Below are positions 7,927 to 17,300 of a stretch of DNA of 64,000 nucleotides, piece after piece; position 1 is the stretch's first letter; every line of letters begins with the position of its first letter. Source of the stretch: Cohnella sp. WQ 127256. GTDB lineage: Bacteria > Bacillota > Bacilli > Paenibacillales > Paenibacillaceae. Location: the NCBI RefSeq assembly GCF_024519285.1, contig NZ_JAMZCY010000002.1, positions 62,001 to 126,000 on the forward strand, in the 5' to 3' direction. The translations under genes were made by a program, and so were the position numbers. The notes below the pieces were generated by a model. It was not told the origin of the DNA, made no database searches, and saw only the letters and a program-made list of their open reading frames with translations.

Positions 7927-8499
7927 ATGAATCTATTCGATAAGTGGTTGAATGAATCTCAGATCGATGAAAAGGATAATTTAATTCAAATCACGGCACC
8001 AGCGAAAACGGATTACTTTATCAGCCCAGAAAATGGACAATTAAATAACAATGCACCATTTTTCTATACGGATATACAAGGGGATTTCATATTGCGTGCC
8101 AAAGTAAGGCATGATTTCATATCAAAATATGATGCGGGCGCACTTTTTGTCATGGATAGCGATCATTGTTGGGCAAAGCTTTGTTATGAATATACGGATT
8201 TTAATACATATGCAGTAGTCAGTGTTGTAACCAACGGAGTATCTGACGATGCGAACGGCCAGAATCTAACAGATAAAAGCGTTTGGCTTCAGATTGGTAG
8301 AAAAGGCGATGCATATGCAATGCATTACTCCACAGATGGGACTCATTATCAGATGGTGAGAGTTTTTAATATGAAGGCTTCGGATACGCTGAAAGTAGGA
8401 ATTGTTTCTCAATCGCCAGTCGGCGAAGGTATGGTCAGTGATTTCTCTGATATTCAGATTGAAAAAGTGACCATGAAAGAGATTAGAGTCGGCAAATAA
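7927..8499 (+). CDS. DUF1349 concanavalin-like fold protein
   Basis: The 190-residue protein matches the DUF1349 family, a jelly-roll fold related to lectin/glucanase domains: TDYFISPENG, an aromatic/acidic core KYDAGALFVMDSDHCWAKLCYEY and a C-terminal DFSDIQIEK strand. There is no signal peptide, so it is probably cytoplasmic; carbohydrate binding is plausible but unproven. The ATG follows AGGAGA at 7 bases. A truncated copy with a nonsense codon lies at 39201-39515. The sequence just upstream (GTGCGCGAATGAGAGTT) is also shared with that copy. Confidence 0.8.
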   Translation: MNLFDKWLNESQIDEKDNLIQITAPAKTDYFISPENGQLNNNAPFFYTDIQGDFILRAKVRHDFISKYDAGALFVMDSDHCWAKLCYEYTDFNTYAVVSVVTNGVSDDANGQNLTDKSVWLQIGRKGDAYAMHYSTDGTHYQMVRVFNMKASDTLKVGIVSQSPVGEGMVSDFSDIQIEKVTMKEIRVGK

Positions 8500-8618
8500 A
8501 ATTACAGAAGCTCTAAAGATGATATTTAATGTATTGAAGTTTTTTCTTCATCCTGAGATGAAGCGCATGCTAGAGAGCCTGGAATAATATTTTTTTAATA
8601 GTCATACCAATGAAGAGA

Positions 8619-8637
8619 TCGACTCCTTTCGCCTCCA
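8619..8637 (+). repeat. ssrA-3'-like scar C
   Basis: TCGACTCCTTTCGCCTCCA resembles the last T-arm and acceptor bases of ssrA. It is followed by an intrinsic terminator, as at the other scars. Confidence 0.5.
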
Positions 8638-8644
8638 TATGTTA

Positions 8645-8674
8645 AATCCACAACCGAGTCCGTTTGTGGATTTT
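8645..8674 (+). terminator. Intrinsic terminator at scar C
   Basis: The stem AATCCACAA/TTGTGGATT is followed by TTTGCG. The same stem sequence with other loops follows scars D and G. It could end the DUF1349 transcript. Confidence 0.6.
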
Positions 8675-8843
8675 GCGTTTCAGGGATATGAATCTTTAAG
8701 ATAAGTTCAAAGTAACTGGCAACGAATTTCTTGATTTCGAGAAGGTTCCGAGCGTCTACATGGTCTTTGAATTTGCCTGAATGGTTAGTTGTTCGGGAGT
8801 TTCAGGCTAATTGTCTTAAAAAATAGATTATTCAATTCCAAAA

Positions 8844-9005
8844 GTGTTGGATCTTTATAACATCGTAAAAAATCTGTCAGATAAGAATATTGGTTCTCTC
8901 ATTTGCATTATGAAGAAAGATTCAAAAAGAAACCCGACTATTTATCAAACTATGCTACAAAAAGGGAAATTATCCTCAGAAAAGTATAAGGCAATTGAAC
9001 ATTAG
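8844..9005 (+). CDS. Short hypothetical ORF or gene remnant
   Basis: A 53-codon frame starts at GTG 8844 and ends at TAG 9003. The translation is basic (KKDSKRNPTIYQTMLQKGKL, ending EKYKAIEH) and would form helices. There is no good ribosome binding site and the frame stays open for several codons before the GTG, so this may be the 3' piece of a broken gene. The family is not recognised. Apart from this and scar C, 8500-9172 holds nothing I can identify. Confidence 0.2.
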   Translation: MLDLYNIVKNLSDKNIGSLICIMKKDSKRNPTIYQTMLQKGKLSSEKYKAIEH

Positions 9006-9145
9006 CAGCACTATCTGCTTCTTATTTGCCTTTCCTCGATTTTAACTATGTAGGTTCTGAATGTTCCTAATAGACAATTAATAATGCAGACGATTCAAAC
9101 CCTCCATTAAACCACCACCCTATGGATCTTTTGTTACTGTTACTT

Positions 9146-9162
9146 CCTAAGATCAATTTAGG
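9146..9162 (+). promoter_or_regulatory. Small hairpin touching the ABC gene RBS
   Basis: CCTAA and TTAGG flank a 7-base loop; the 3' arm runs into the AGGAGG of the ABC ATPase gene, so it could hide part of the ribosome binding site. The stem has only 5 bp. Confidence 0.25.
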
Positions 9163-9172
9163 AGGTTAGATC

Positions 9173-9892
9173 ATGATATTAAAGGTTGAAAATTTGTCGG
9201 TAACATACGCTCAGAAAACGGCAGTCAATCGTATTAGTTTTCATTTAAAGCCTGGGGAAGTCATTGGATTGCTAGGTGCAAATGGGGCAGGAAAATCTTC
9301 AACAATTGCTGCAGTGCTAGGCATTGAAAAAAGCACTTACGATGAGCTTGTTATCGTTGGTAAATCATTGATTGGCAATCGAAAGCAGATATTTGAACAA
9401 GTAGGGGTGCAGTTTCAAGAAACGCATTTCCAAGATAAATTAACTGTTTCTGACGCATGTGAGCAATGGCAATCACTTTATAAAAAAACGAATGACGTAC
9501 CTGCTCTACTACAAGCCTTTGGACTGGAAGGTAAGGGAAAGCAACTTGTTAAATTACTTTCTGGTGGGGAACGTCAGCGTCTTGCCGTACTCCTCGCGCT
9601 AATTCCTGAACCGAAGCTTGTGTTCTTAGACGAACTAACAACGGGGCTTGATATCAAGGCTCGCCGTATGCTGTGGAAGCAGCTCTTAGCAATGAAAGAA
9701 AATGGATTAGCGATTGTATTAACATCACATTATATGGATGAGGTTGAAGCGTTATGTGATGAGATCTTAATTCTGTGTGAGGGTCAAACCGTCTTTCATG
9801 GAACAATTCAGGAAGCGTTAGCCGCTAGTGGGAATACCAAGCTTGAAGACGCATATTTACATTTTGCTGGTGAGGAGGAACAGTGGGGATGA
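9173..9892 (+). CDS. ABC transporter ATP-binding protein (ABC-2 type)
   Basis: This is the ATPase of a drug- or peptide-type exporter. Walker A is GANGAGKSS (about residue 38), a Q-loop VQFQET follows, the signature is LSGGERQR (about 137) and Walker B is KLVFLDELTTGLD (about 157); the switch-region SHYMDEVE completes the set. The ATG follows TTAGGAGG. The stop codon overlaps the start of the permease gene (ATGA at 9889), indicating coupled translation, and a MerR-type regulator follows in the same operon. A 60-base decayed piece of a close paralogue lies at 39094-39155. Confidence 0.92.
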   Translation: MILKVENLSVTYAQKTAVNRISFHLKPGEVIGLLGANGAGKSSTIAAVLGIEKSTYDELVIVGKSLIGNRKQIFEQVGVQFQETHFQDKLTVSDACEQWQSLYKKTNDVPALLQAFGLEGKGKQLVKLLSGGERQRLAVLLALIPEPKLVFLDELTTGLDIKARRMLWKQLLAMKENGLAIVLTSHYMDEVEALCDEILILCEGQTVFHGTIQEALAASGNTKLEDAYLHFAGEEEQWG

Positions 9893-10623
9893 AAACAATG
9901 TTTGCACTTTTAAAAATAGAGGGTAAGCTGGTATGGAAAGGGATTGATATTTTAATTTTTGGCATATGTTTTCCGATCATTTTAGCTACTCTGTTTGGAT
10001 ACTTACTTAGTAAAGATGCAACGGCAGGTTCTTCTAACTTTGAATTATCGTACGCGGCTGTTATAACGATTGGTGTGCTTGCAACGGGTGTAATGGGTCT
10101 ACCATTAACCATTGCTGATTATCGACACCGAGGCATTCTGAAACGATTTCAAGTGACTCCGGTATCTCCTTTACAGATTTTATTTGCTCAAGGTCTAATC
10201 CAGCTTTCCTCTGCACTTGTTTCATTTATTGGTGTTACTCTTGTATATTATTTATTTTTTGATTATCAAATAGCAGGCTCCTGGCTTATGTTTTTGAGTG
10301 TATATGCTTTCGTTATTGTAGCCATGTACAGTATTGGTATTTTTATTGGCAGTGTCGTACCGGATCAAAAGGCAGCGAATATGTGGAGTTCTATCGCCTA
10401 CTTTACGATGTTATTGTTCTCAGGTGCGACGATTCCATATGAAGTGATGCCGCGCCTCTTTCAATGGGTAATGGATATACTACCTTTGTCGCATGGTATT
10501 CATTTATTAAAAATGGTAAGTACAGGTGGAGAAACGGCGGGCATGACCTTACCAATTGTGATATTAGGTATTTGTACTGTTATCAGCTTGATTGGAGCAT
10601 TCAAATTATTTAAGTGGAAGTAG
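9889..10623 (+). CDS. ABC-2 type membrane permease
   Basis: The 244-residue integral membrane protein has about six hydrophobic segments and the ABC-2 layout: a conserved DYRHRGILKRFQVTPVSP loop after the second segment and a C-terminal GATIPYEVMPRLFQWVMDILPLSHG segment. It forms the channel for the preceding ATPase. The ATG at 9889 overlaps the ATPase stop and has GGAGG 10 bases upstream; a GTG at 9883 is less well spaced. The substrate is unknown; homologous pairs often export antimicrobials. Confidence 0.9.
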   Translation: MKTMFALLKIEGKLVWKGIDILIFGICFPIILATLFGYLLSKDATAGSSNFELSYAAVITIGVLATGVMGLPLTIADYRHRGILKRFQVTPVSPLQILFAQGLIQLSSALVSFIGVTLVYYLFFDYQIAGSWLMFLSVYAFVIVAMYSIGIFIGSVVPDQKAANMWSSIAYFTMLLFSGATIPYEVMPRLFQWVMDILPLSHGIHLLKMVSTGGETAGMTLPIVILGICTVISLIGAFKLFKWK

Positions 10624-10633
10624 GGGTTGAGGA

Positions 10634-11377
10634 ATGTACCAAACCAAAGAAATTGCATCATTAGTTGGGGTACATCCCAACACCGTACGGATTTATGAAC
10701 AATGGAGATATATCTCATCTGTTCCGAGAGGTGAGAATGCCTATCGTATTTATTCAGACCTGCACTTATTTCAATTAAAAATAGCTAGAATCGCTTTTCG
10801 TTGTGAGATTGTTCAGGGACTAATTCGGACAAAGGCTAGAGCTATCGTAGAAGCTAGCGGCAAAGAGGATTTTACTCTAGCACTAGAATATGCACAAAAC
10901 TATTTATCTCATTTAGAACAAGAATATTATCGGGCGTTAGAAGCGATTGAACTTTCGGAGCAGTGGATGTGTGGAATAGAATCCGTATCTATTCGAACGT
11001 ATACACGCAATGAGGCTGCTCAGGTTCTCGACCTCTCAGCTGAAGTCTTACGCAATTGGGAACGAAATGGATTAATAACAGTCTCTAGACTCTCTAATGG
11101 ATCACGCTCATATACAGAGAATGAAATAAAGCGATTGAAAATGATTCGTACTCTAAGGGCGGCACATTATTCAACAAGTGCCATACTTAGGTTGATGAAT
11201 AAGGCAGGGACAATGAGTGAGACTATTATTAATATTAAGAAGGTACTCGAAACACCTGAAGAGAATGAAGATATTATTTCGGTAACTGATCGATTAACCT
11301 ATTCATTAGAGCAAGCCATGGCGTCTGCAAAGGAGCTTATATTGTTACTAAGAGCAAAGTTGTACTTAGAGTTATAA
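10634..11377 (+). CDS. Tandem MerR-domain transcriptional regulator
   Basis: The 247-residue protein carries two MerR-type winged-helix domains in one chain: YQTKEIASLVGVHPNTVRIYEQWRYI at residues 2-27 and YTRNEAAQVLDLSAEVLRNWERNGLI at about 120-145, each followed by a RxYxxxE/DL wing. There is no metal-binding cysteine cluster. It begins 10 bases after the permease stop with a GAGG site. As the last gene of the exporter operon it probably senses the exported compound and controls the operon. The second domain replaces the usual effector domain. Confidence 0.82.
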   Translation: MYQTKEIASLVGVHPNTVRIYEQWRYISSVPRGENAYRIYSDLHLFQLKIARIAFRCEIVQGLIRTKARAIVEASGKEDFTLALEYAQNYLSHLEQEYYRALEAIELSEQWMCGIESVSIRTYTRNEAAQVLDLSAEVLRNWERNGLITVSRLSNGSRSYTENEIKRLKMIRTLRAAHYSTSAILRLMNKAGTMSETIINIKKVLETPEENEDIISVTDRLTYSLEQAMASAKELILLLRAKLYLEL

Positions 11378-11420
11378 CATTTCAGGCACGTTTTTGTCAC
11401 AGACAAGAATCTAATTATTA

Positions 11421-11480
11421 AAAAAACAGACGCTGATGAGCTGCCCATGAAGGTGAGCATGTTCATAGCGTCTGTTTTTA
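11421..11480. terminator. Bidirectional terminator between convergent genes
   Basis: AAAAACAGACGCT and AGCGTCTGTTTTTA form a 13-bp stem with flanking A and T runs between the MerR gene and the convergent SLH gene. Confidence 0.75.
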
Positions 11481-11532
11481 TTAAATGTGTTTCTAACGTT
11501 GTTGATGAAGTCTAACAATTGTCTGCCTTACT

Positions 11533-12714
11533 TTAGTATCCCAACACCCAAATCATAACATCATTATTGCTTTTTTTAGTTACTCTTTCTGGATACCTTG
11601 CCTTGTAATCAATCTTAAATTTCATATACAAAAGATCTTTTGTCGAAAAGGTTACCGGATTGGCCTCATCGGTTAACTGTTCGTACGTGTATAGCGTCGT
11701 TACGTTATTGACTGTTATATTCAAATCAAGCACTTGCTCGGATTCAACTTTTAATCTAACGAGCTTGGCTTTTTCTCCGTAATTTGGATCGAATGCGGCA
11801 TAGAAAGTTTTATTGCCGGCTTTATTAGTATACAAGTTAAAATCGACCCCAACTCCAGAGTCAGGATAGATGTAGTTTATATCTGCATCGCTTGGAATTA
11901 TATCTAGCAGATCTATCTTAGGCTCCCGAAGTGGAGTTTTTTGATAAATGTTATAGAGCCGATACAGAATCGTTGAAATTTCAGCGCGTGTGACCATCCG
12001 CGAAGGATAAAAATTGCCCTGCTTATCCATAACCATAAGTCCAAGTTTACTAAATCTATGTAGGGCTTCAGCTTTCATATATTCAATATCCGATGATACT
12101 TTAATACCGGAGCTGTTATTCTGATCTACACCGACGATCGGAGACATCGTGGATGCTGTTTTCCACCAAATATCATATTGTTTCCCGCTCAGGATCTTCT
12201 TTTTTACATCCTTTGTCTTCGCCAGTGTCTGCATGATCGATTTATCGCTTGGTATATCCATATACAAATCCAGATTGCTGAATAAAGCATCTAGAACCAT
12301 CATCACTTCCCATCTCGTCATAACCTTATCTGGCGAATATGAAAAGGATTCCTTCAACCAATTTTGCTTGTCTGCGGCATATATCGGCCATGTTGTACTG
12401 TAGACCTCTGCAAATACCTTGCTTGCCCAGTGAGTTTTAGGAATGCCCGGAATGCTCTTCGGCTCGGATGCCCTTAAATCTGGAAATAGTCGATAGATCA
12501 TTACGGTCAATTCGGCTTTAGTTATCGACTTGCCAGGCTTAAAGCTGCCATCCTCGTAACCTGCGATGACTTTACGATCGGCCAAGAAGTCAATCGATTG
12601 CCGTGCCCAGCTATATGATTTGTTGACATCAGGGAACGCGGCATTGGCTGGTGGTACAGCTAAAGAAAATAATAAAATAAAAGCAAACGTCGATAAAATC
12701 CATTTTTTAATCAA
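11533..12714 (-). CDS. Secreted SLH-domain protein (N-terminal SLH triplet)
   Basis: This is an S-layer-anchored surface protein. A signal peptide (IKKWILSTFAFILLFSLAVPPANA) is followed by three SLH repeats: FPDVNKSYSWARQSIDFLADRK with GYEDGSFKPGKSITKAEL, a divergent HWASKVFAEV...VMTRWEVM repeat, and MDKQGNFYPSRMVTRAEIS at about 240. SLH repeats normally bind pyruvylated secondary cell wall polymer. The C-terminal 130 residues are beta-rich and unfamiliar. The TTG at 12714 is chosen as start because AAGGAG lies 8 bases upstream; a GTG at 12723 overlaps that site. It lies in the segment bounded by the ssrA 3' copies. Confidence 0.85.
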   Translation of the reverse strand: MIKKWILSTFAFILLFSLAVPPANAAFPDVNKSYSWARQSIDFLADRKVIAGYEDGSFKPGKSITKAELTVMIYRLFPDLRASEPKSIPGIPKTHWASKVFAEVYSTTWPIYAADKQNWLKESFSYSPDKVMTRWEVMMVLDALFSNLDLYMDIPSDKSIMQTLAKTKDVKKKILSGKQYDIWWKTASTMSPIVGVDQNNSSGIKVSSDIEYMKAEALHRFSKLGLMVMDKQGNFYPSRMVTRAEISTILYRLYNIYQKTPLREPKIDLLDIIPSDADINYIYPDSGVGVDFNLYTNKAGNKTFYAAFDPNYGEKAKLVRLKVESEQVLDLNITVNNVTTLYTYEQLTDEANPVTFSTKDLLYMKFKIDYKARYPERVTKKSNNDVMIWVLGY

Positions 12715-12992
12715 TTTCAGCACTCCTTATTCTAGGTTGTTGGAATATGTCGACATTTCGACTTGCTAATATTACCACACGTGGACATGGAGCGTTAAAT
12801 TAGATTTCCGCTATGCAGATTACGATTACCCTTGAGAGCACTTTCCTTAGAAGGAAGTATTTTAGACTTACTTATGATATATACGATAAATTATGATTAT
12901 AAATATTGGGGCATCAGGTTCATCTGTATTCTATGCTTTCTTCTGAAATGTTAAATCTGTATTATAAAATAAATTGAGGTGTGGCAAGATAA

Positions 12993-13514
12993 ATGAAAAG
13001 GCAATTCGTCCATTTTCTAACAAAAATGAGGGGTCAAGGGGTTTCGCCTCTAAAGGTTTCTAAAAAAGGAGCATTTCTTGGATTTATTGGAGGATTTATT
13101 GTCATTGGCATTCTGGCTCTATTTACTTCGATTTCCTCGGTAGTTTGGGTGATGGCGCCGTTCGGTGCAAGCTGCGTATTAGCGTTCGTTGTTTGGGACG
13201 CGCCGTTGTCGCAACCAAGGAATATTATTGGAGGTCATGTTGTATCAACAGCAGTCGGACTAGTAATCTCTCATTTAATGGGCGACTCTATTCTATCGCT
13301 TGCGCTTGGAGTCGGACTGGCCATCTCCTTGATGCATTTGACTCGAACGACGCATCCACCTGCCGGTGCGGATCCGATTGTTGTCATCATGGCGGGTAGC
13401 TCGTGGTCGTTTTTATTTTCTCCCGTTCTTATTGGGGCCGTGGTTGTTGTTGCTATAGCATTGATTATTAATAATTTGGATAGAGAGAGAATATATCCGA
13501 AGTTCTGGTATTAG
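12993..13514 (+). CDS. HPP family membrane protein
   Basis: The 173-residue protein has four to five membrane segments and the family signature HPPAGADPIVVIM near residue 122, preceded by FGASCVLAFVVWDAPLSQPRN. HPP proteins are small integral membrane proteins; some act in nitrite transport. The ATG follows GAGGTG. It is a single-gene unit, divergent from the SLH gene and closed by a terminator. Confidence 0.85.
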   Translation: MKRQFVHFLTKMRGQGVSPLKVSKKGAFLGFIGGFIVIGILALFTSISSVVWVMAPFGASCVLAFVVWDAPLSQPRNIIGGHVVSTAVGLVISHLMGDSILSLALGVGLAISLMHLTRTTHPPAGADPIVVIMAGSSWSFLFSPVLIGAVVVVAIALIINNLDRERIYPKFWY

Positions 13515-13540
13515 GGAAGCTGTAATATATAAGGTGAATT

Positions 13541-13579
13541 AAGAATACTGACCACATGAGGTCAGTATTCTTTAATTTT
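13541..13579 (+). terminator. Terminator after HPP gene
   Basis: AAGAATACTGACC and GGTCAGTATTCTT form a long stem with a 6-base loop, followed by a T-rich tail. Confidence 0.85.
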
Positions 13580-13714
13580 CCTCGACCTTTAACTCATCTA
13601 TTAATATCTTTCTAGAATGTTGCGATTGGTATATGTTATTTTTGAGTGTAATTTATCATTGCTCATCATATGATCTGCTCTCTTCGTCATACTTTATGCG
13701 GCTTATGGGCAAAT

Positions 13715-13783
13715 CTGTCACTACACCCGTAGAAGCACATTTGGCGTTGTCTTCGGACAGGGGTTCGACTCCCCTCGCCTCCA
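13715..13783 (+). repeat. Putative attR: displaced ssrA 3' end (scar D)
   Basis: These 69 bases match ssrA 4803-4871 at 68 positions, in the same orientation. The upstream sequence is unrelated to ssrA, and downstream the CCA is replaced by TACTG. It is the best-preserved of all the copies, which marks 4872-13714 as the most recent insertion. Confidence 0.75.
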
Positions 13784-13789
13784 TACTGC

Positions 13790-13818
13790 AAATCCACAAC
13801 ATAATGGTTGTGGATTTT
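13790..13818 (+). terminator. Intrinsic terminator at scar D
   Basis: AATCCACAAC and GTTGTGGATT form a stem around a 6-base loop followed by TTGT, directly after the displaced ssrA end. Confidence 0.6.
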
Positions 13819-13921
13819 GTCCATTTCTGAGAAGATGTACTACTTAAACCTCGATTAAGCAAACAGGCTTAAGCTGGGAAGCAAATAAGTAGTTTCGCGT
13901 CCATATGCAGATAAGCGAAAA

Positions 13922-13950
13922 ACACTGACGAGCATCGTCAGTGTCCTTTT
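13922..13950 (+). terminator. Hairpin with short T run
   Basis: ACACTGACG and CGTCAGTGT with loop AGCAT are followed by CCTTTT. Both orientations could end transcription; the minus-strand ATPase gene ends 350 bases away. Confidence 0.45.
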
Positions 13951-13983
13951 GCGTCTATGGAGGTGTGGAATCCGGCCCTGTGG

Positions 13984-14040
13984 CCGAAGAGGACAGGGTT
14001 CAGTCCCGAGCGGACCGGAGCGTAAGCGAAGGGAGCACGC
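13984..14040 (+). repeat. Post-ssrA structured element, copy D
   Basis: CCGAAGAGGACAGGGTTC at the start and GGGAGCACGC at the end align with the elements after the ssrA copies at 4.9, 6.7 and 40.8 kb, though the middle has diverged. The remaining sequence to 14300 contains nothing recognisable. Confidence 0.4.
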
Positions 14041-14300
14041 ATCGAAAACTACTTCTAAGGTTGTCTCGTCGAATCGGTTTCGGTAGCAGGTTAAATCAAG
14101 ATTTCGATACACCCTAACGCGTGGGGCGAAGCCTGAAGTCTAACCCTCTTGCTTCGACCTTACAAGTTCCATGCACGCCGTCAAGGTGTTTCCTTTCTTT
14201 TTCATTTTGCACCCATATATACCGTACTTTTTGTTTGTTGTGATCCAACTGGTGGCGATATTATACAATACTCCTATTAATAATCTGTTAAGAAAACCCA

Positions 14301-17300
14301 CTACTGAAAATCCTCTGCTCTTAGATTCATCTCCAAGGGCGGCTTGTTCTTGAAATTCAAGTCGCGCAGCCGTTCCAGAATCTGATTCAATTCTTCCACA
14401 ATACTTGAAGGCTTGCTGGTCCAATTGAGATCCCTAGAAAGTCCCCTTTTGATTCGATCGAGCATCCCGGGATACATCTTCTTCAAAGTTTCGGTATTCG
14501 CCAACAGCCAGTGCGTGAACGGGTGGTTAATATTGACAGGCAGTCTACCTTTCCTCAGAATACCGCTTCCCGCATACTCAATAAAGAACATGGGGGGATA
14601 TTCGTCCATTTCTTCTCTTTTGGGATGCGCGGGAGCATTAATCACCACGGCATTTTCATGTACATGATAGGTCAAATTTAAGCCATGTTGGATAAGTGCA
14701 GCCATACAATATTCCAGAAAGGAAGCCTTCTCCCAATGGGTTGCATTAAAGGTTTTATGAAGTCCCAGCATATGCTTTCCTGGAATCGTGATTTTACCGC
14801 CTGCTTTTAGCAGGCCCCAGATTTCTGCTAAGCTCCTTTTCCCATGATTAGTGTCGATAACCTTCTCCGATGCCCACAGATTGTCTTCACGCATGCAATG
14901 ATCTTTCATAATCTCACCATAGTTCAGGCTCCCGCTGGAATGTATCCTTGGAAAAATATCCATGTTCTTGTCCGGCACATCAATGCAGGCTAGCGCACGG
15001 GAAAAGGCCAGATTGATCACAGAGTAAATCTGCCAGGAAACCCCTCGTAATTCATCTCTCGATAGCGATAAATCGGGACGAAGCTGGTCCTTTAAGGCAA
15101 GGTAATAGAAAATAAACCCATGCCTTACCGGATTTATAATTTCCAATTTAATATTTTGGCTTCCATTAAGAGGGACATAGATTCCATTATGGGATAACCA
15201 ACGATTCTCGAACTTGTTGACATCTAGCCCAATGAGACTCCCAAAGTCATCCCACTCCACCTCCATGGAGCATTTGGCTGCTTCACATTCATCGGCTTTC
15301 CGCCGATAGTCGATGGCTTCTTTGTAAAAACTACGCAATTTCGATGCTTTGCCGGTATGTATTTTCACATGATTCATGTGAGATTTAAAATTTTCCCATC
15401 TACGTTCGGATTCTCCGGGATCTTGATTCAGCAGGGCTTGGATACTGTAATAATATTCCCTTCCAAGACTAGAACGGGTGATAAAGTCCACGTGCTCGCA
15501 GAAAAATCGAATCTCGTCCAAATCGGTAGACTGATTATTAGATACAAACTGTCTTAACCTGTTGGCAATGTTCAAAATTTCATTTTTATTCCAGCCCAGC
15601 AGATCCATATCGCCGGAATCCGATGCACTGTCAAACCGCTGCACCCCTTCAATAAAACCTGCAATTCTATGGAGAATATAATGTGCCTCTCCATTTTGGT
15701 GCAATTCATCTATCTGAGTCATTAAACGTTGTTTCCATCTACGCAATTCATCTTCATCGTAATTTTGTCTTTTCAGTGTTTCGTATTTTAGAGTATCTAC
15801 ATAGTTGATCTTAAATACAGCTTTTCCATTCCCTTCGAGCTCCACTTTCAATGTCCGTTCAATGTGCCCGAGCGGCTCAAAGTATGCTCCCTTATCTGCC
15901 GCTGGAATTTCGATAAAGCCTACTATGCCTTGCCCCTCCAGGTTTTTATCTGGGGAATGAAAGGTCAGGTCCAGCGGCTCAATCCTGATCTTCAAGGGCT
16001 GAGAGAATCGGAACTTCGATGCCCGCTCGATCTGTTCCTGATGCTCCGGCAAGATTTCCAAGGCCAACCCTTTCGTCCACGGGTTCTTGACTAGTTGCTC
16101 ATACTCTCCTCCAACCCGTTCCCCATTCAGCAGGATAGGTACCGGCGAGCATATGACGTACTCATTCAAGATTTTGCTCAGATCATAATCCCCCCGGTCC
16201 CGCTTCGGACTAAACCGGACAGCAATCGAAGTTCCATACTCAATCGGCGCCCTATAGTTCTCGGTTACCCTAATCCCATTCGGCATAGGGGAACCAATAT
16301 GCTTCTCCGCCTCCTTCTTAAGGACAAAGAAAGAGTTCAGCCCCTGCATGCTGATACGTAAAGCGTTCCTGTTGTTCTTCTCTTGAAACCTGCGGGTACT
16401 GACTTCAATTTGGTCTCCAATGATGAAGCAGGACAGTACTCCGATACCGAACCGACTTATAGGGGTAAAATCAGTGGAGGAACGCTCCATCCAGTTCAGT
16501 TGATCGATCTTGAATTGCTCAGATTGGTAATAAGAACGGCCGACCTTTAAGAAATAATTCGTAAGGATCTCTTCATCCATGCCCATCCCGTAGTCATCGA
16601 TCCGTAACCATGTATAGCCGTCCGAATCCACCCAAGTTGAGAACACTATCGGCTTGGGCACGAATGCAGCATTCCCTTTACTTTGCTCTGAGACTACCCG
16701 ATGTCTGGTTGTATCTATGGCATTTTGGACTAGTTCTCGGATGAACACATACGGATCAGAGTACAGATTCTCCCCCATAAGCAAATTCAGGATTTGATCC
16801 TGCTCCAGGGTAAACCGGTATTCACCGTAGGTATAGCCCTGGCTTTTGATACCGTTCCGGTTGATGGTGTGAGGCAGCTTGAAGCTTTGCCACCTCGTGG
16901 AACAATACTTCAAAGCGGTGCTGCATTTCTCGAGCTCGTGCTCGATTGTGTTCAGAAACTGCCGCAAATCGTACTCTACGGCGGGTTCCTGTGGAGCGGC
17001 GATGAAGGAGATGGAGTACCGTTCCGCACGCTCCTTATCCTTGAACACAAACCCTTCCGAGCAAAGATGCTTTCGCCATTCGACGTCGCTCATCTCCTCC
17101 CTTCTGTTTCTTTGGTAGGACAAACCCAGATACTTGTATACTTCATCCGGGGAACGACTATTATCAAAGTCCAAAATGTCCGCAATCCTAAGCAGAATCG
17201 AACAAAACCGCAGATCAGCGTGCCCCAAAGCTTCTGTCTCCATTTTGGTGGACATACACACGGCTTCAATATCTTCACCATGGCTCTCACACAATAATGC

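Noticed and set aside
14171..14353. Small plus-strand membrane protein opposite the end of the ATPase gene
   Set aside because: It overlaps the ATPase coding end, has no ribosome site, and its hydrophobicity follows from AT-rich non-coding sequence.
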